The notes: generated by a model from the sequence alone, not told the origin. A DNA stretch of 64,000 nucleotides from an uncultured Thermoanaerobaculia bacterium (GCA_951812325.1 OX638294.1:4254859-4318858); one strand, 5' to 3'. Shown: positions 9,818 through 18,999, counted from the stretch's first letter. Numbers and translations: made by a program.

Positions 9818-10635
9818 CTGGCGGGTTCGTTCGCCGCGGGATGGCGGCTCAGGAAGCGAGCGAGGTGACGGTAGGCGAACGGGTTCGCGGCGAGCCCGCT
9901 GTGGGTGCCGGGAACCTCCGCATTCCGGGCGGGATCGGGGAGGCGCGTGTAGCGCCAGGCGACGACTCCGTCACGCCGCGTGTAGATCGCAAGCTGGGGG
10001 GTCTCCTCCGGGAAGACGCCTTGAACGGCGCGTACGATGTCGCACCGGCAGTCGCCCGAGAAGCAGCGGGGGTCGCGGTCGCGGCCCTCCTCGACGGCGC
10101 GGCGCCGGACCACGTCCGCCAGGCGCATGACGAGTGGGTGCGAACGGACGCCGCGGATCGGCGTTCCCATCGTGGTGACCGAGGCGACCAGGTCGGGACG
10201 CAGACAGACGACGCCCCGGGAAAGCACGCCGCCCAGGCTGTGGCCCACCAGGTGTACGCGGCGGCCGGTTTCCGCGGCCGCTGTCTCGAGCGTGTCCGTC
10301 AGCCGGCGCCCCAGTTGGTCCAGGCAGTTCGCGTTGTGTCCGATGCCCGAGAGGTACGGGCGGTAGCCGATGCGGGACAGCCATCCCCGCATCGGCGCCA
10401 GGTAGGCGTCGGTGCCGGTGAAGCCGGGTACGACGACAACCGCGGCGCCGTCGCCACGGGGTACGCCGACCCCGTGGAAGGCCGGCGTGATGGGCAGAAG
10501 AGAGAATTCGGCGAGCGCGAGAGCTTCGCGCCACAGCGGCAGGGCGGCGGGAACGCTGTCCCGCAGCAGGCGCGGATTGACGCTCCAGATCGGGTGGGTC
10601 GGAGGGCGTGGAGTTGCCCGCACGGTCTCCCGCAC
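9814..10635 (-). CDS. Alpha/beta-hydrolase, lipase/esterase type
   Basis: A 273-residue alpha/beta hydrolase. It has a PGFTGTD oxyanion-type loop, the nucleophile elbow GHSLGG, a TMGTPIRG strand typical of lipases that act on bacterial membrane or storage lipids, and a late His in GTHSGL. The start is GTG at 10635, overlapping the TAG stop of the upstream WS/DGAT by one base (TAGTG). I prefer this to any longer in-frame extension, which would run antisense-like through the preceding gene. Two Cys pairs (CFSGDCRCD) are unusual. It probably mobilises or edits the acyl lipid made by its neighbour. Confidence 0.85.
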   Translation of the reverse strand: MRETVRATPRPPTHPIWSVNPRLLRDSVPAALPLWREALALAEFSLLPITPAFHGVGVPRGDGAAVVVVPGFTGTDAYLAPMRGWLSRIGYRPYLSGIGHNANCLDQLGRRLTDTLETAAAETGRRVHLVGHSLGGVLSRGVVCLRPDLVASVTTMGTPIRGVRSHPLVMRLADVVRRRAVEEGRDRDPRCFSGDCRCDIVRAVQGVFPEETPQLAIYTRRDGVVAWRYTRLPDPARNAEVPGTHSGLAANPFAYRHLARFLSRHPAANEPAR

Positions 10636-12200
10636 TATGCGACTCCCTGCAGGGACCCGTCCCGATCCACTTCGGTGTGCACCGTTTCTTCGCTGGCCGG
10701 TTCGGCGGCGCCAGCGGCCGCGGGGGGAGTGGCCGGCCTCCAGGCGCCCGACGCCTCTTCGGCCCGATTGGCGCCGCCGAAGCAGCGCGCTCCGGTCGCC
10801 TCGTCGTCCTCGATGCCCGCGGCCTCCCGCAGTTCGGCCCAGGATTCTTCGAGGCACTGAACGAGGAACCACGGATCGGGGATCAGCCTGGAGTCCACGG
10901 TGAGGCCGAGAGTGATGCGCTGGTTGTAGGTCAGGATGGCGACGAACAGCCCGATGTTGTTGGACACGATACCGAGCGGCAACCAGTCGACGAGCCTGTG
11001 CTGTCCGAAGTAGAGGGGGATCATCGGGCCGGGCACGTTCGTCGACACCGTGTTGAAGAGAGTCTGTGAGAAGGGCATGGTTGCGCCCATCGCTGCCATC
11101 AGCGGCGGTACGCGGATGCCGAGCTGGCTCATCTGGTAGAAGGCCTTGGCCTGACCGGCCTCCTTCAGCCGGTTCATTCCCTCGCGCTCCCTGCCCAGGC
11201 GTTCGACCGGATCGTCGATTCCCACGAACAGCGGGGCGATCATGTTCGAAACCAGGTTGCCGAGCTGGCCATGCTCGTCGGCGTGACGCATGCTGACCGG
11301 GCACATGGCGCGCAGCTCGAGCCCCTTCGTGTTCTGACCCCGGGCACGCAGGTAGCGGCCGAGGCCGCCGGCGAGCACGGTGAGCACGACGTCGTTCACG
11401 GTGCCGCCCAGGGCCGACTTGACGGCCCGCATCGCCGGGAACGCGAACTGGGCCCAGGCGAAACCGCGGTCTCCGCCAACCGGCCGGTTGAAGACCGTCC
11501 GGGGCGCCGGTGTGGCGCCTGCAGGCAGGGTCGCCGAGCTCGCCGAGATCATCTCGCGTGCGCGTTCCACGATGACATCGGGGCGCCAGGCATCGAAGGC
11601 GGCCTCGGTCCAGGTTCGGTTGAGTTCGCCCAGGCGATGCTGCGTCGCCTCCTGCAGCAGGCTCAGGGAATCGGGAAGCGGCTGTGGCGTCCAAGCCTCG
11701 GTTGGAGGCTTCGGCAACTCGTCGGTTGGCGAAAAGTCGCTCAACACCATGGTCAGGTCGACGCCGGAGACGCCGTCGACCATGGCGTGGTGGATCTTCC
11801 AGACCACGGCCGTGTGTCCGGGGATTCCGCGCAGCACGATGCCCTTCCACAGCGGACGGTCGCGGTCGAGCATGCCGCTGTAGGCCTCGGCGGCGACGCG
11901 CCCCAACATCTGCTCGTTGCTGTCGGCGGGCAGCCGGACGTCGTCGATGTGGTTCTCGATGTTGAAGTTCGGATCGTCGACCCACAGCGGGTGGGAGACC
12001 AGGAACGGCGGGAACACGACACGCTGCCGGTACCGGGGCAGCAGGTGCATGCGGGCGCCGACCTGCTCGATCATGTGCTCTCGGGAGAACTCGCCTTCGT
12101 AGACCATGCACCCACCGATGTGCATGGTCTCGCCGGGGCGCTCCACGTAGAGGAAGGCGGCGTCGAGGGGGCTGAGGAATCGGTTCAGTTCCGTGGCCAT
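10635..12200 (-). CDS. Wax ester synthase/diacylglycerol O-acyltransferase, intact
   Basis: A 521-residue WS/DGAT that would transfer acyl groups from acyl-CoA to long-chain alcohols or diacylglycerol. The active-site motif HHAMVDG is intact (His137, His138, Asp142, Gly143), as are PLW in DRDRPLWKG, the NDVV element and the C-terminal acceptor-domain motif with NVPGPMIPLYF. The start ATG at 12200 is preceded by GCGGAG six bases upstream. It opens a five-gene overlapping operon ending at 7489. The C-terminal 50 residues are an extra Ala/Glu/Thr-rich tail, likely disordered. Confidence 0.93.
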   Translation of the reverse strand: MATELNRFLSPLDAAFLYVERPGETMHIGGCMVYEGEFSREHMIEQVGARMHLLPRYRQRVVFPPFLVSHPLWVDDPNFNIENHIDDVRLPADSNEQMLGRVAAEAYSGMLDRDRPLWKGIVLRGIPGHTAVVWKIHHAMVDGVSGVDLTMVLSDFSPTDELPKPPTEAWTPQPLPDSLSLLQEATQHRLGELNRTWTEAAFDAWRPDVIVERAREMISASSATLPAGATPAPRTVFNRPVGGDRGFAWAQFAFPAMRAVKSALGGTVNDVVLTVLAGGLGRYLRARGQNTKGLELRAMCPVSMRHADEHGQLGNLVSNMIAPLFVGIDDPVERLGREREGMNRLKEAGQAKAFYQMSQLGIRVPPLMAAMGATMPFSQTLFNTVSTNVPGPMIPLYFGQHRLVDWLPLGIVSNNIGLFVAILTYNQRITLGLTVDSRLIPDPWFLVQCLEESWAELREAAGIEDDEATGARCFGGANRAEEASGAWRPATPPAAAGAAEPASEETVHTEVDRDGSLQGVA

Positions 12201-12442
12201 CGGATCTCCGCGAGACGGCGGACCTGGGGGGGCCTTGAGGTGGATTGCTGCACTGCTTGACCTGCTTGCTGCATCGCAGCAGAACCATCGTTGCACAGAA
12301 CCGGCTGGACGGCAAGCGGCAGCTGTCCAACGCAGGACTGTTTCAGAGTCGGAAACTCCGATGACCGAAGTGAGGAACCACTCCGGCATCGGCAAGTCCA
12401 TGCCCGCACGGTTCTCGACGCCCGGGAACCGCGGTCACCACG

Positions 12443-13342
12443 TCACGCCAGAATCCGATAGCCGGAGCGGGCGGTCAGTGCCCGAAACAGCTTCTGCAGT
12501 CGGCGGAGCACCGGCCGTTCCCCGCTGCCGATGGGCCGGCCGTCGACCTCGGAAACCGCCGCCAGTTCGCCCATCGTGCCGGTGCAGAACGCCTCGTCGG
12601 CGCGGTAGAGCTCGGCCTGGGAATAGTCCGCCACCTGGCTGGGAATGCCGTTCTCCCGGCAGAGTTCGAGCACGGTCGACCGGGTCACGCCCTCCGGGCA
12701 CGCGTGGCAGTGGCTGGTCACCACGACGCCTCCCCGCACCAGGAAGACGTGGGTGGCGTTCGTCTCCGCGACGAAGCCCCGGCGGTCCAGCATCAGGGCG
12801 TCGTCGGCGCCCGCCGCGTTCGCCTCGATCTTGGCCAGGATGGACTGGATCAGGTTGTTGTGGTGGATCTTCGGGTCCATGCAGTCCGGCGGAAAGCGGC
12901 GGATCGAGGACGTGATCAGGCGGATCGGCTGCGAGCCGTAGACCGGCGCCTTGTGCTCGGCGAGGACGATCAGGGTCGGACCGGCCGTGTTGAGCCGGGG
13001 GTCCATCCCGGATGTGGTCTTGACGCCGCGGGTCAGCGTCAGCCGGATGTGGACGTTGTCCCGCATTCCGTTCACCTCGAGTGTGCGCCGGATGTCGTCG
13101 ATGATCTCCTGTTGCGAGGGGATCTCCGCGAAGGCCAGAGCCAGCGCCGAGTGGCGGAGGCGGTCCAGGTGCTGTTCGAGCTTGAAGATGCGGCCGTCGT
13201 AGAGGCGCAGCCCCTCCCAGACGGCGTCGCCGCCCTGCACGGCGGAATCGAACGGACTGATCCCGGCGCGGTCGCGGTGGATCAGCTCGCCGTTGATGTT
13301 GACCAGCAGGTCGGCATTGCGGGGATCGGCCTCTTGCAGCAT
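12443..13342 (-). CDS. Class IV aminotransferase (branched-chain/D-amino acid type)
   Basis: A 299-residue PLP fold-type IV enzyme, close to branched-chain aminotransferase by length and motifs: GGDAVWEGLRLYDGRIFKLEQH near residue 40-60 (quoted in part), VHIRLTLTRG, the catalytic-lysine region MDPKIHHNNL with SILAKIEAN following, and FCTGTMGELAAV close to the C-terminus. It would exchange amino groups between a branched-chain or related amino acid and 2-oxoglutarate. It follows the sulfotransferase gene by 21 bases, so the two form a pair. A 242-base gap separates it from the lipid operon downstream. Confidence 0.88.
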   Translation of the reverse strand: MLQEADPRNADLLVNINGELIHRDRAGISPFDSAVQGGDAVWEGLRLYDGRIFKLEQHLDRLRHSALALAFAEIPSQQEIIDDIRRTLEVNGMRDNVHIRLTLTRGVKTTSGMDPRLNTAGPTLIVLAEHKAPVYGSQPIRLITSSIRRFPPDCMDPKIHHNNLIQSILAKIEANAAGADDALMLDRRGFVAETNATHVFLVRGGVVVTSHCHACPEGVTRSTVLELCRENGIPSQVADYSQAELYRADEAFCTGTMGELAAVSEVDGRPIGSGERPVLRRLQKLFRALTARSGYRILA

Positions 13343-13363
13343 GAAGGTCGGCGCCTCGGTCGG

Positions 13364-14131
13364 TCAGAAGGTGAGCCGGTGGGCGGCGAGATGATCGTAG
13401 TGTCGCTGGCACTCGTCGAGGATGTCGTTCAGGAAGCCGGGAACCGGTTCGTTCTTGGGCCGGTATGGAGCGAAGCCGGTGCTCTTCTCGACGGCGCCGT
13501 ACCAGTGCGGCGCCCAGATCCCGTCCGTGTCGCGCCGCCCCGGCGGCCAGTGGAGCATCGCCTCGTCGAACTCGGCGCCCACCGCCCGGCAGAGGCTGGT
13601 CAGGCCCGCGCGCGGGTTGCGGAGCAGGTCGGCCGAGTCGATCACGGGCGGGGAGGCGCCGAGCCGCCTGAACTCCAGGTCGAACAGCTCCCGCTGCTGC
13701 GGCAGGCCGGTGTCGGCCAGGGTCGGCCGCGGCAGGATGCGGATCAGCGAGGTCAGCATCTCGGCGGGGTCGCGGATCAGGAACACGTTGGTCAGGCGGC
13801 TGGTCCATGACCGGTCCCCCGGCAGCAGGTGATGCGCCATGTGCTTCTGGTAGAAGATCGGCCGCTCTCGCGGCGCGTCCCCGGTCAGCCGCCTGGTGAC
13901 CCGATCCAGGTCACTGTCGTGGTGGGCGAGGATGTCTTCGCGGCCGGGATGGTCGAGACCATGCTCGAGCAGGTAGTTGGCGTACAGGGGCTCGTCGCAC
14001 ACGAACGTGTCGCTGCGGTTTCCCCAGGCGCGGAGCATCGCCGTCGAGATGTTCCGCGGCCCGGACCACATCGCGATGCGAAGTACCTCCTGCCGGCGTC
14101 CGGCCGGAGTCGTGCCGGGGGCGGCGGTCAT
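13364..14131 (-). CDS. Sulfotransferase-family P-loop protein
   Basis: A 255-residue protein with an N-terminal nucleotide loop, MWSGPRNISTAMLRAW, which matches the 5'-phosphosulfate-binding loop of a sulfotransferase branch. A VFLIRDPAEMLTS segment corresponds to the 3'-phosphate-binding Arg/Ser region. I chose ATG 14131, with GGAGAG directly before it. The gene sits immediately upstream of a class IV aminotransferase. Sulfotransferase-like and branched-chain-aminotransferase-like domains are also found together in some eukaryotic proteins, from memory. The substrate is unknown. Confidence 0.75.
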   Translation of the reverse strand: MTAAPGTTPAGRRQEVLRIAMWSGPRNISTAMLRAWGNRSDTFVCDEPLYANYLLEHGLDHPGREDILAHHDSDLDRVTRRLTGDAPRERPIFYQKHMAHHLLPGDRSWTSRLTNVFLIRDPAEMLTSLIRILPRPTLADTGLPQQRELFDLEFRRLGASPPVIDSADLLRNPRAGLTSLCRAVGAEFDEAMLHWPPGRRDTDGIWAPHWYGAVEKSTGFAPYRPKNEPVPGFLNDILDECQRHYDHLAAHRLTF

Positions 14132-14505
14132 CTCTCCGCTCTGGCTCGCCGGCCTGCGCCGCGTGGGGCGCCGCCGATGTCCGGGCCGATCTCCACGGAA
14201 CGCCCCATGTCGCCGCACTCGATGCCGGCGTGCAGGCGGTGGGCCGACATCAGGCCGACCTCGTTCAGACAGGCGGCCTGGCGCCCGGGATGACCGGGCC
14301 CGGCTACGTCGAGGACGCTCGGCTCGGGATGCCGCGCCCGGAAGTTGCGACGACAGCCTGCGACGTGTCGAGCCGGCCGTTCATCCCCGGGTTCATGCCG
14401 AATGCGGTTGACGATCTGCCTGCAGCCGGGGAGCCGGTCAGGGAGCAGGCCGCGCAACCTGAGCAGCCGCTTGGCCTCGAGTCGTTTGCAGTCGTGTGGG
14501 TACAT
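14128..14505 (-). CDS. Hypothetical protein coupled to the sulfotransferase
   Basis: A 125-residue open frame whose stop overlaps the sulfotransferase start as ATGA. Its codons end in G or C in most cases, strongest in the last 75 residues, which is what coding sequence in this genome looks like. The C-terminal part (VLDVAGPGHPGRQAACLNEV and then MSAHRLHAGIECGD) looks like a folded domain, while the first 60 residues are Arg-rich. I do not recognise a family. It may be a small gene, a fragment of a larger broken gene, or a chance frame. Confidence 0.4.
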   Translation of the reverse strand: MYPHDCKRLEAKRLLRLRGLLPDRLPGCRQIVNRIRHEPGDERPARHVAGCRRNFRARHPEPSVLDVAGPGHPGRQAACLNEVGLMSAHRLHAGIECGDMGRSVEIGPDIGGAPRGAGRRARAER

Positions 14506-14816
14506 GGCGGGAGGTGGGCGTGAGCGGCTTGCGACGTTCCCGGGAGGGCTTCATCCTAACGAGCCGGGTGCGGGAACGTTTCGCCGCTTTCCGAGCATTG
14601 GTCTTCGGGGACGGATGGGCCGTCGTCCTGGCGTCGGGTGCGGGCGGCGTGCCGATTCAGGGCCTCCTGGCCAACCGAGCCGATGGGCCGGGTGCCGGTC
14701 AGCCGGGAGCGCAACGGAGTCAGTTCCGCGGCGGAAGGTCTATGGTGCAGACCGGATGGGCCGAAGCTCCGGGTCTGCCAGGCGTTTCGGGGCTCCCAAG
14801 GATGCGGTGATAGCTT
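14506..14816. other. Intergenic region upstream of the MtnK-like gene
   Basis: No convincing coding frame. It carries CGTTCCCGGGAGGG at about 14534-14547, a motif that recurs in the two downstream flanks of the duplicated SLOG genes near 21738 and 28182. A TAGCTT box at 14811-14816 ends one base before the candidate GTG start of the next gene and six bases before its ATG. Confidence 0.4.
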
Positions 14817-14822
14817 GTGCCG

Positions 14823-16052
14823 ATGGGCCCACGGGCTGAGTTCGAGGCGGAGCACCCGGACGTTCACGTCCTGTCGGCCGATCAGGCGGGCCGGGTGGAC
14901 TTGGTGATGGGCGCCCTCGGCTGGTTGGGCGACGAAGAGCAGGTCACGACCTGCGCGGACCTGGGCGGCGAGTCGAGCGCGGTGATGCGGGTCGAGCTCC
15001 AGGAGTTGCGGGGCGGCTGGCGTACGGCGGTGCTCAAGCAGTCTCTGCCGTGGGTTTCGGCGAGCGAGTCGATCGCCATGCCGGCCGATCGGGCGCGGGC
15101 CGAGCTGTGGTTCTACCGCTGCGTCGCACGCCTGCCCGATGCCGCGGGGCGCCTGCCGCGGCTGCTGGGCGGCGACGAGGGGCGGCGCCTTCTGTTGCTG
15201 GAGGACTTCCGCGGTGCGCGGGCCCTGACTTCGCTCTACCGGGGAGAGGCACTCGATGAACGTGCCGCGCGGGCCTTGGGCGCCTTCCTCGAGGCGCTTC
15301 ATCGGGCAACGCGCGACGGCCAGGCCCCGGAGTTCGCGAATGCCGGAATGAGGACGTTGAATCACCGGATGGTGTTCGACGCTCCCCTCTCGGCGCCGGC
15401 GGCCGCCTGCGACGGCTTCGGCCCGGACGGTCCGGCGCCTGGCCGCGGCGTGCTCGAAGGGATCGAACCCGGCCTCGGCGCCGCGGCGTCCGCGATGCGT
15501 GCCGACCATGCTCTCCGCGAGGCGGTTGACGACCTGGGCCGCCGCTATCTGGACGGCGGTCCCTGCCTGGTTCACGGCGCCTTCCATCCGGGCAACTGGC
15601 TGTTGCTGCCAGCGGGCGGGGTCCGTGTGGTGAACCCGCAGTACGGCAGTTGGGGAGACGCGGAGTTCGATGTCGGCGTCGGGCTCGCTCACCTGTTGCT
15701 TGCGCGGCAGTCGGATGAGATCGTCAAGGCGTTCGTGACCGCGGCGACGGGTGCCGGGGGCGCTCCGGAAGTTGCGGACGCCGCCGACTCGGCGGAGGAA
15801 CTCGCGCCCGGCGGCGAGGAGACGGCCGCGTGCGGGCAGCGTCCGGGAGCAGAGGCGTCCGGGCCTGATGCCGCGGACCGGTATCTGTTCGACCGCGAGT
15901 TGACGGCGCGCTACGCGGGTGTCGAGATGATCCGCCGCCTGATCGGCGGCGGCCAACTGCCCCTGGAGGCGGATGCGGGTGTCCGTTGCGCCCTGCTCGA
16001 GGCGGCTCGGGCCGCGATCGTCACCGGCCGCCTGGAGGTTCTGCAAACATGA
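14823..16052 (+). CDS. Methylthioribose-kinase-like (APH fold) protein with lost catalytic residues
   Basis: A 409-residue protein (GTG at 14817 would add two residues). It resembles S-methyl-5-thioribose kinase: LKQSLPWVSASES keeps the ATP-binding lysine strand, RARAELWFYRCV follows as in that family, and the C-terminal part has the catalytic-loop and metal-loop order. The loop HGDxHxxN reads His251-Gly-Ala253-Phe-His-Pro-Gly-Asn, with the catalytic Asp replaced by Ala. The DPE metal loop reads Asn271-Pro-Gln273. The exact D-to-N and E-to-Q changes suggest a pseudokinase. An insertion of about 40 acidic/Gly residues lies near 318-355. The stop overlaps the M24 peptidase start as ATGA. A TAGCTT box six bases before ATG 14823 suggests a leaderless transcript. 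Confidence 0.8.
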   Translation: MGPRAEFEAEHPDVHVLSADQAGRVDLVMGALGWLGDEEQVTTCADLGGESSAVMRVELQELRGGWRTAVLKQSLPWVSASESIAMPADRARAELWFYRCVARLPDAAGRLPRLLGGDEGRRLLLLEDFRGARALTSLYRGEALDERAARALGAFLEALHRATRDGQAPEFANAGMRTLNHRMVFDAPLSAPAAACDGFGPDGPAPGRGVLEGIEPGLGAAASAMRADHALREAVDDLGRRYLDGGPCLVHGAFHPGNWLLLPAGGVRVVNPQYGSWGDAEFDVGVGLAHLLLARQSDEIVKAFVTAATGAGGAPEVADAADSAEELAPGGEETAACGQRPGAEASGPDAADRYLFDRELTARYAGVEMIRRLIGGGQLPLEADAGVRCALLEAARAAIVTGRLEVLQT

Positions 16053-17461
16053 CCCGATCCGCTGTACACCCGTTGAGTGCGGCAACCCTGTTGGTCACGG
16101 CGTTCAGTCCGTTCGCCTCTGCTCCCGCCCCCGTCCTGGCGCAGACGGCTGCTTTCGAACAGGGGCGCGTACTCGTCGGTCCCGGCCATGTGCTGCCGCA
16201 CCGGGAGCGGGTCGAGCCCTTCAACCGGATGCTCGAAGAGCGCCTGGAGACGCTGCTGCCGCGGCTGATGCGGGAGACCGGGATCGACATGTGGCTGGTG
16301 ATCAACCGCGAGTACAACGAGGACCCGGTCTTCTTCAGCCTGGTGCCGCGGCCGGTGTTTGCGGCAAGGCGTACGACGATGCTGGTCTTCTTCGACCGCG
16401 GCGAGGACGACGGCGGCGTCGAGTTGCTGACGGTCAACCGCTACCCCTACGGCGCGTTGTACGAGTCGGCCTGGGAGGGCGGCGACCTCGACGAGCAGTG
16501 GCAGGGCCTGGGCGAGGTGATCGCGGAGCGCGACCCGAAGCGGATCGGCGTCAACGTGTCGCGCCACTGGCCGGTCGCCGACGGTCTCTCGGCGGCGCTC
16601 CACGAACGGCTGATGGAGGTGCTGAAGCCGGAACACAAGGAGCGCGTGACCAGCGCCGAGGAGCTCGTCGTGCGCTGGATCGAGACCCGCAGCCCGCTCC
16701 AGATGGAGGCGTACCCGCAGATCGTGTCCCTGGCGCGGGGGGTGATCGCGGAGGCGTTCTCGGAGCGCGTGGTCACTCCGGGCGCGACGACCACGGACGA
16801 TGTGGTCTGGTACATCGCCCGGCGCTTCGAGGATCTCGGGCTCGACATCTGGTTCTTGCCCTCGGTGAACGCGCAGCGACGGGCGGCGGACGAAGACAGC
16901 GGCTGCGGCGCCGACGAGCCCTTCTGCGGCGGCAGCGGCGATTACGTCATCCGCCGCGGCGACGTGCTGCACACGGACGTGGGTATCTGCTACCTCGGTC
17001 TCTGCACCGACACCCAGGAAATGGGCTACGTGCTCCGCCTCGGCGAGAGCGGGGCGCCGGCCGAGCTCCAGCGCGCGCTGGCCGCCGGCAACCGCTGGCA
17101 GGACATCCTGACCGGCGAGTTCCGGACCGGTCGCACCGGCAACGAGATCCTGGCGGCGACGATCGCGCTGGCCACCGACGAGGGCCTGCGTTCCAGCACC
17201 TACACGCACCCGCTCGGCGTGTTCGGCCACGCTCCGGGCCCGACGATCGGCATGTGGGACAACCAGGGACCGACGCCGATCCGGGGCGACTGGCCGCTCT
17301 ACCCGGACACCGCCTACGCGATCGAGGGCAACGTGAAGGTCGAACTCGAGATGTGGGGCGGCCAGGACGTCCAGATCAAGCTCGAGCAGAGCGCCGTCTA
17401 CGACGGCGACAGGGTGTACTACCTCGCCGGCCGCCAGACCGAATGGCGCCTGGTGCGGTAG
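16049..17461 (+). CDS. Secreted M24-family (Xaa-Pro aminopeptidase-like) metallopeptidase
   Basis: A 470-residue protein with an N-terminal signal peptide (residues 1-30, ending VLAQ). The C-terminal pita-bread domain carries the dinuclear metal ligands in order: Asp in HTDVG, Asp in CTDTQE, His in GVFGHAPGP and Glu in AIEGN, with a final Glu in LEMWGGQD or IKLEQS. The N-terminal creatinase-like domain spans about residues 60-230. It would cleave Xaa-Pro or related dipeptides outside the cytoplasm. The start ATG at 16049 overlaps the stop of the pseudokinase gene, so both are made from one message. Confidence 0.85.
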   Translation: MTRSAVHPLSAATLLVTAFSPFASAPAPVLAQTAAFEQGRVLVGPGHVLPHRERVEPFNRMLEERLETLLPRLMRETGIDMWLVINREYNEDPVFFSLVPRPVFAARRTTMLVFFDRGEDDGGVELLTVNRYPYGALYESAWEGGDLDEQWQGLGEVIAERDPKRIGVNVSRHWPVADGLSAALHERLMEVLKPEHKERVTSAEELVVRWIETRSPLQMEAYPQIVSLARGVIAEAFSERVVTPGATTTDDVVWYIARRFEDLGLDIWFLPSVNAQRRAADEDSGCGADEPFCGGSGDYVIRRGDVLHTDVGICYLGLCTDTQEMGYVLRLGESGAPAELQRALAAGNRWQDILTGEFRTGRTGNEILAATIALATDEGLRSSTYTHPLGVFGHAPGPTIGMWDNQGPTPIRGDWPLYPDTAYAIEGNVKVELEMWGGQDVQIKLEQSAVYDGDRVYYLAGRQTEWRLVR

Positions 17462-17486
17462 CAGGGGGCCTGATCGCGGCGCTGTC

Positions 17487-17765
17487 TCAGAAGATGGCGC
17501 TCAGAAGGCCGAATCCGGCGCAGACGACGGCCACCAACCCGCCGACGACTAGCAGTACGACGCCTGCGGCGATCGTCACGGGAAGTGCGATGATCGCGAT
17601 CGGGATCAGGATGACGGCCAGCAGTGCGGCGGCAATGAAGCCGAGGATCTTGAACGGCAGAAGCACCAGCTTGAACGCGATCTTCACGACGAAGGCGACG
17701 ACCGCGAAGACGGCGAGCACGGCCAGGGCGATGGCCCCGAGGGTCAGGATGGTCAGAACTTCCAT
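17487..17765 (-). CDS. Small hydrophobic membrane protein
   Basis: A 92-residue protein starting at ATG 17765 with AGGAGGAG about ten bases before it. It is nearly all hydrophobic, with three likely membrane helices rich in Val, Ala, Ile and Leu (roughly residues 4-25, 28-60 and 62-90), and no charged loops beyond two lysines. No family is recognised. It is convergent with the M24 peptidase gene, 25 bases from its stop. Confidence 0.6.
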   Translation of the reverse strand: MEVLTILTLGAIALAVLAVFAVVAFVVKIAFKLVLLPFKILGFIAAALLAVILIPIAIIALPVTIAAGVVLLVVGGLVAVVCAGFGLLSAIF

Positions 17766-17991
17766 TTTCGAGTTGTACTCCTCCTGCTTCTGCACTACGC
17801 GGATGAGCCGTTCAGGTTTCGCGGCGCGCTGAGCCGGCCCCGGACGCCGCCCTGGCGACTACATGGACAAGATCGTGGTCGGTCCGACCGCCCGCGGGCC
17901 GGGATCGAACCCAGCGTGGTCGCGAGCCTGTCGCGCGGGTTTCTGTCACGGGCTGGTAGTCTGCCGGGATTCCGAGTGGGAGGTGTGTGCG

Positions 17992-18999
17992 ATGAAGATG
18001 GACCGCAGACGGTTTCTGCAGACCGGCGCCGCGCTGGGCGCCGCCGCCGCAGCCGCAGGCTGCATGGAGGGTGCGGCGTCCGAAGAGGAGCACGCCGCGG
18101 CGGCCGTCGCCGAGCCCCTCTACCGCATTTCCCTGGCCGAATGGTCCTACTTCCGCGAGTTGTTCGGTCCGGGCCTGAGCGCGTTGGGCGACGGCTCCTT
18201 TCGGGACGACCCGAGCCTGCTCTATCAGGGCGAACTCGACCACCTCGATTTTCCGGCGCGAGCCCGCAGCCACGGGATCGAGGCGGTCGAGTACGTGAAC
18301 ACCTTCTTCTTCGACCGCGCCCGCGACGAGGAGTACCTGGCGGACCTCAAGTCCCGATGCGACGGGGAGGGCGTGACGAGCCTGCTCATCATGTGCGACG
18401 CGGAGGGCGACATCGGGGCTCCGGACACGGCGGCGCGCGCGCAGTCGGTGGAGAATCACCACAAGTGGGTCGAGGCGGCGGCTTTCCTGGGCTGCCACTC
18501 GGTGCGGGTGAACGCGGCCAGCGCCGGTTCCTTCGAGGAACAGCAGCAGCTGGCCGCTGACGGCCTGCGCCAGTTGTGCGAGTACGCCGACGGCTACGAC
18601 GTGGACGTCCTGGTAGAGAACCACGGCTATCTCTCCAGCAACGGCCAGTGGCTCGCCGGCACGATCGCGATGGTGGACCATCCGCGGGTCGGTACCCTGC
18701 CCGACTTCGGCAACTTCCGGACGTCGTACGAACCGGAAGAATGGTACGACCGTTACCAGGGCGTGTCCGAGCTCATGCCCTACGCCCGGGCCGTCAGCGC
18801 CAAGAGCTACGACTTCGACGAGGACGGCAACGAGACCGCGATCGACTACGAACGGATGATGCGGATCGTCCTCGACGCCGGCTACCGCGGCTGGGTCGGG
18901 ATCGAGTTCGAAGGCCGGATGGCGGCGGACGAGGGAATCGTCAAGACCAGGGAGTTGCTTGAGCGGCTGCGGGACGAACTGACGCCGGAGTACGCCTGA
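17992..18999 (+). CDS. Tat-exported TIM-barrel protein, sugar phosphate isomerase/epimerase family
   Basis: A 335-residue protein beginning with a twin-arginine signal, [21 protein letters not shown] (here truncated to its core), followed by Cys at the end of the signal, so it may be a Tat-dependent lipoprotein. The body is a xylose-isomerase-like TIM barrel with metal-ligand strands [27 protein letters not shown] and WVGIEFEG. The start ATG at 17992 follows GGGAGG at 17978-17983. The role is probably isomerisation or epimerisation of a sugar or polyol in the periplasm; the substrate is unknown. Confidence 0.85.
   Translation: MKMDRRRFLQTGAALGAAAAAAGCMEGAASEEEHAAAAVAEPLYRISLAEWSYFRELFGPGLSALGDGSFRDDPSLLYQGELDHLDFPARARSHGIEAVEYVNTFFFDRARDEEYLADLKSRCDGEGVTSLLIMCDAEGDIGAPDTAARAQSVENHHKWVEAAAFLGCHSVRVNAASAGSFEEQQQLAADGLRQLCEYADGYDVDVLVENHGYLSSNGQWLAGTIAMVDHPRVGTLPDFGNFRTSYEPEEWYDRYQGVSELMPYARAVSAKSYDFDEDGNETAIDYERMMRIVLDAGYRGWVGIEFEGRMAADEGIVKTRELLERLRDELTPEYA

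Noticed and set aside
9814..12330. An 838-residue minus-strand frame spanning the WS/DGAT and hydrolase genes
   Set aside because: Only its last 273 residues (the hydrolase, from GTG 10635) look like protein; the rest is Arg/Pro-rich and lies out of frame inside the intact WS/DGAT gene.
12435..13808. Long minus-strand frame overlapping the aminotransferase and sulfotransferase genes
   Set aside because: Low-complexity Arg/Pro/Ala composition; both underlying genes have family motifs in other frames.
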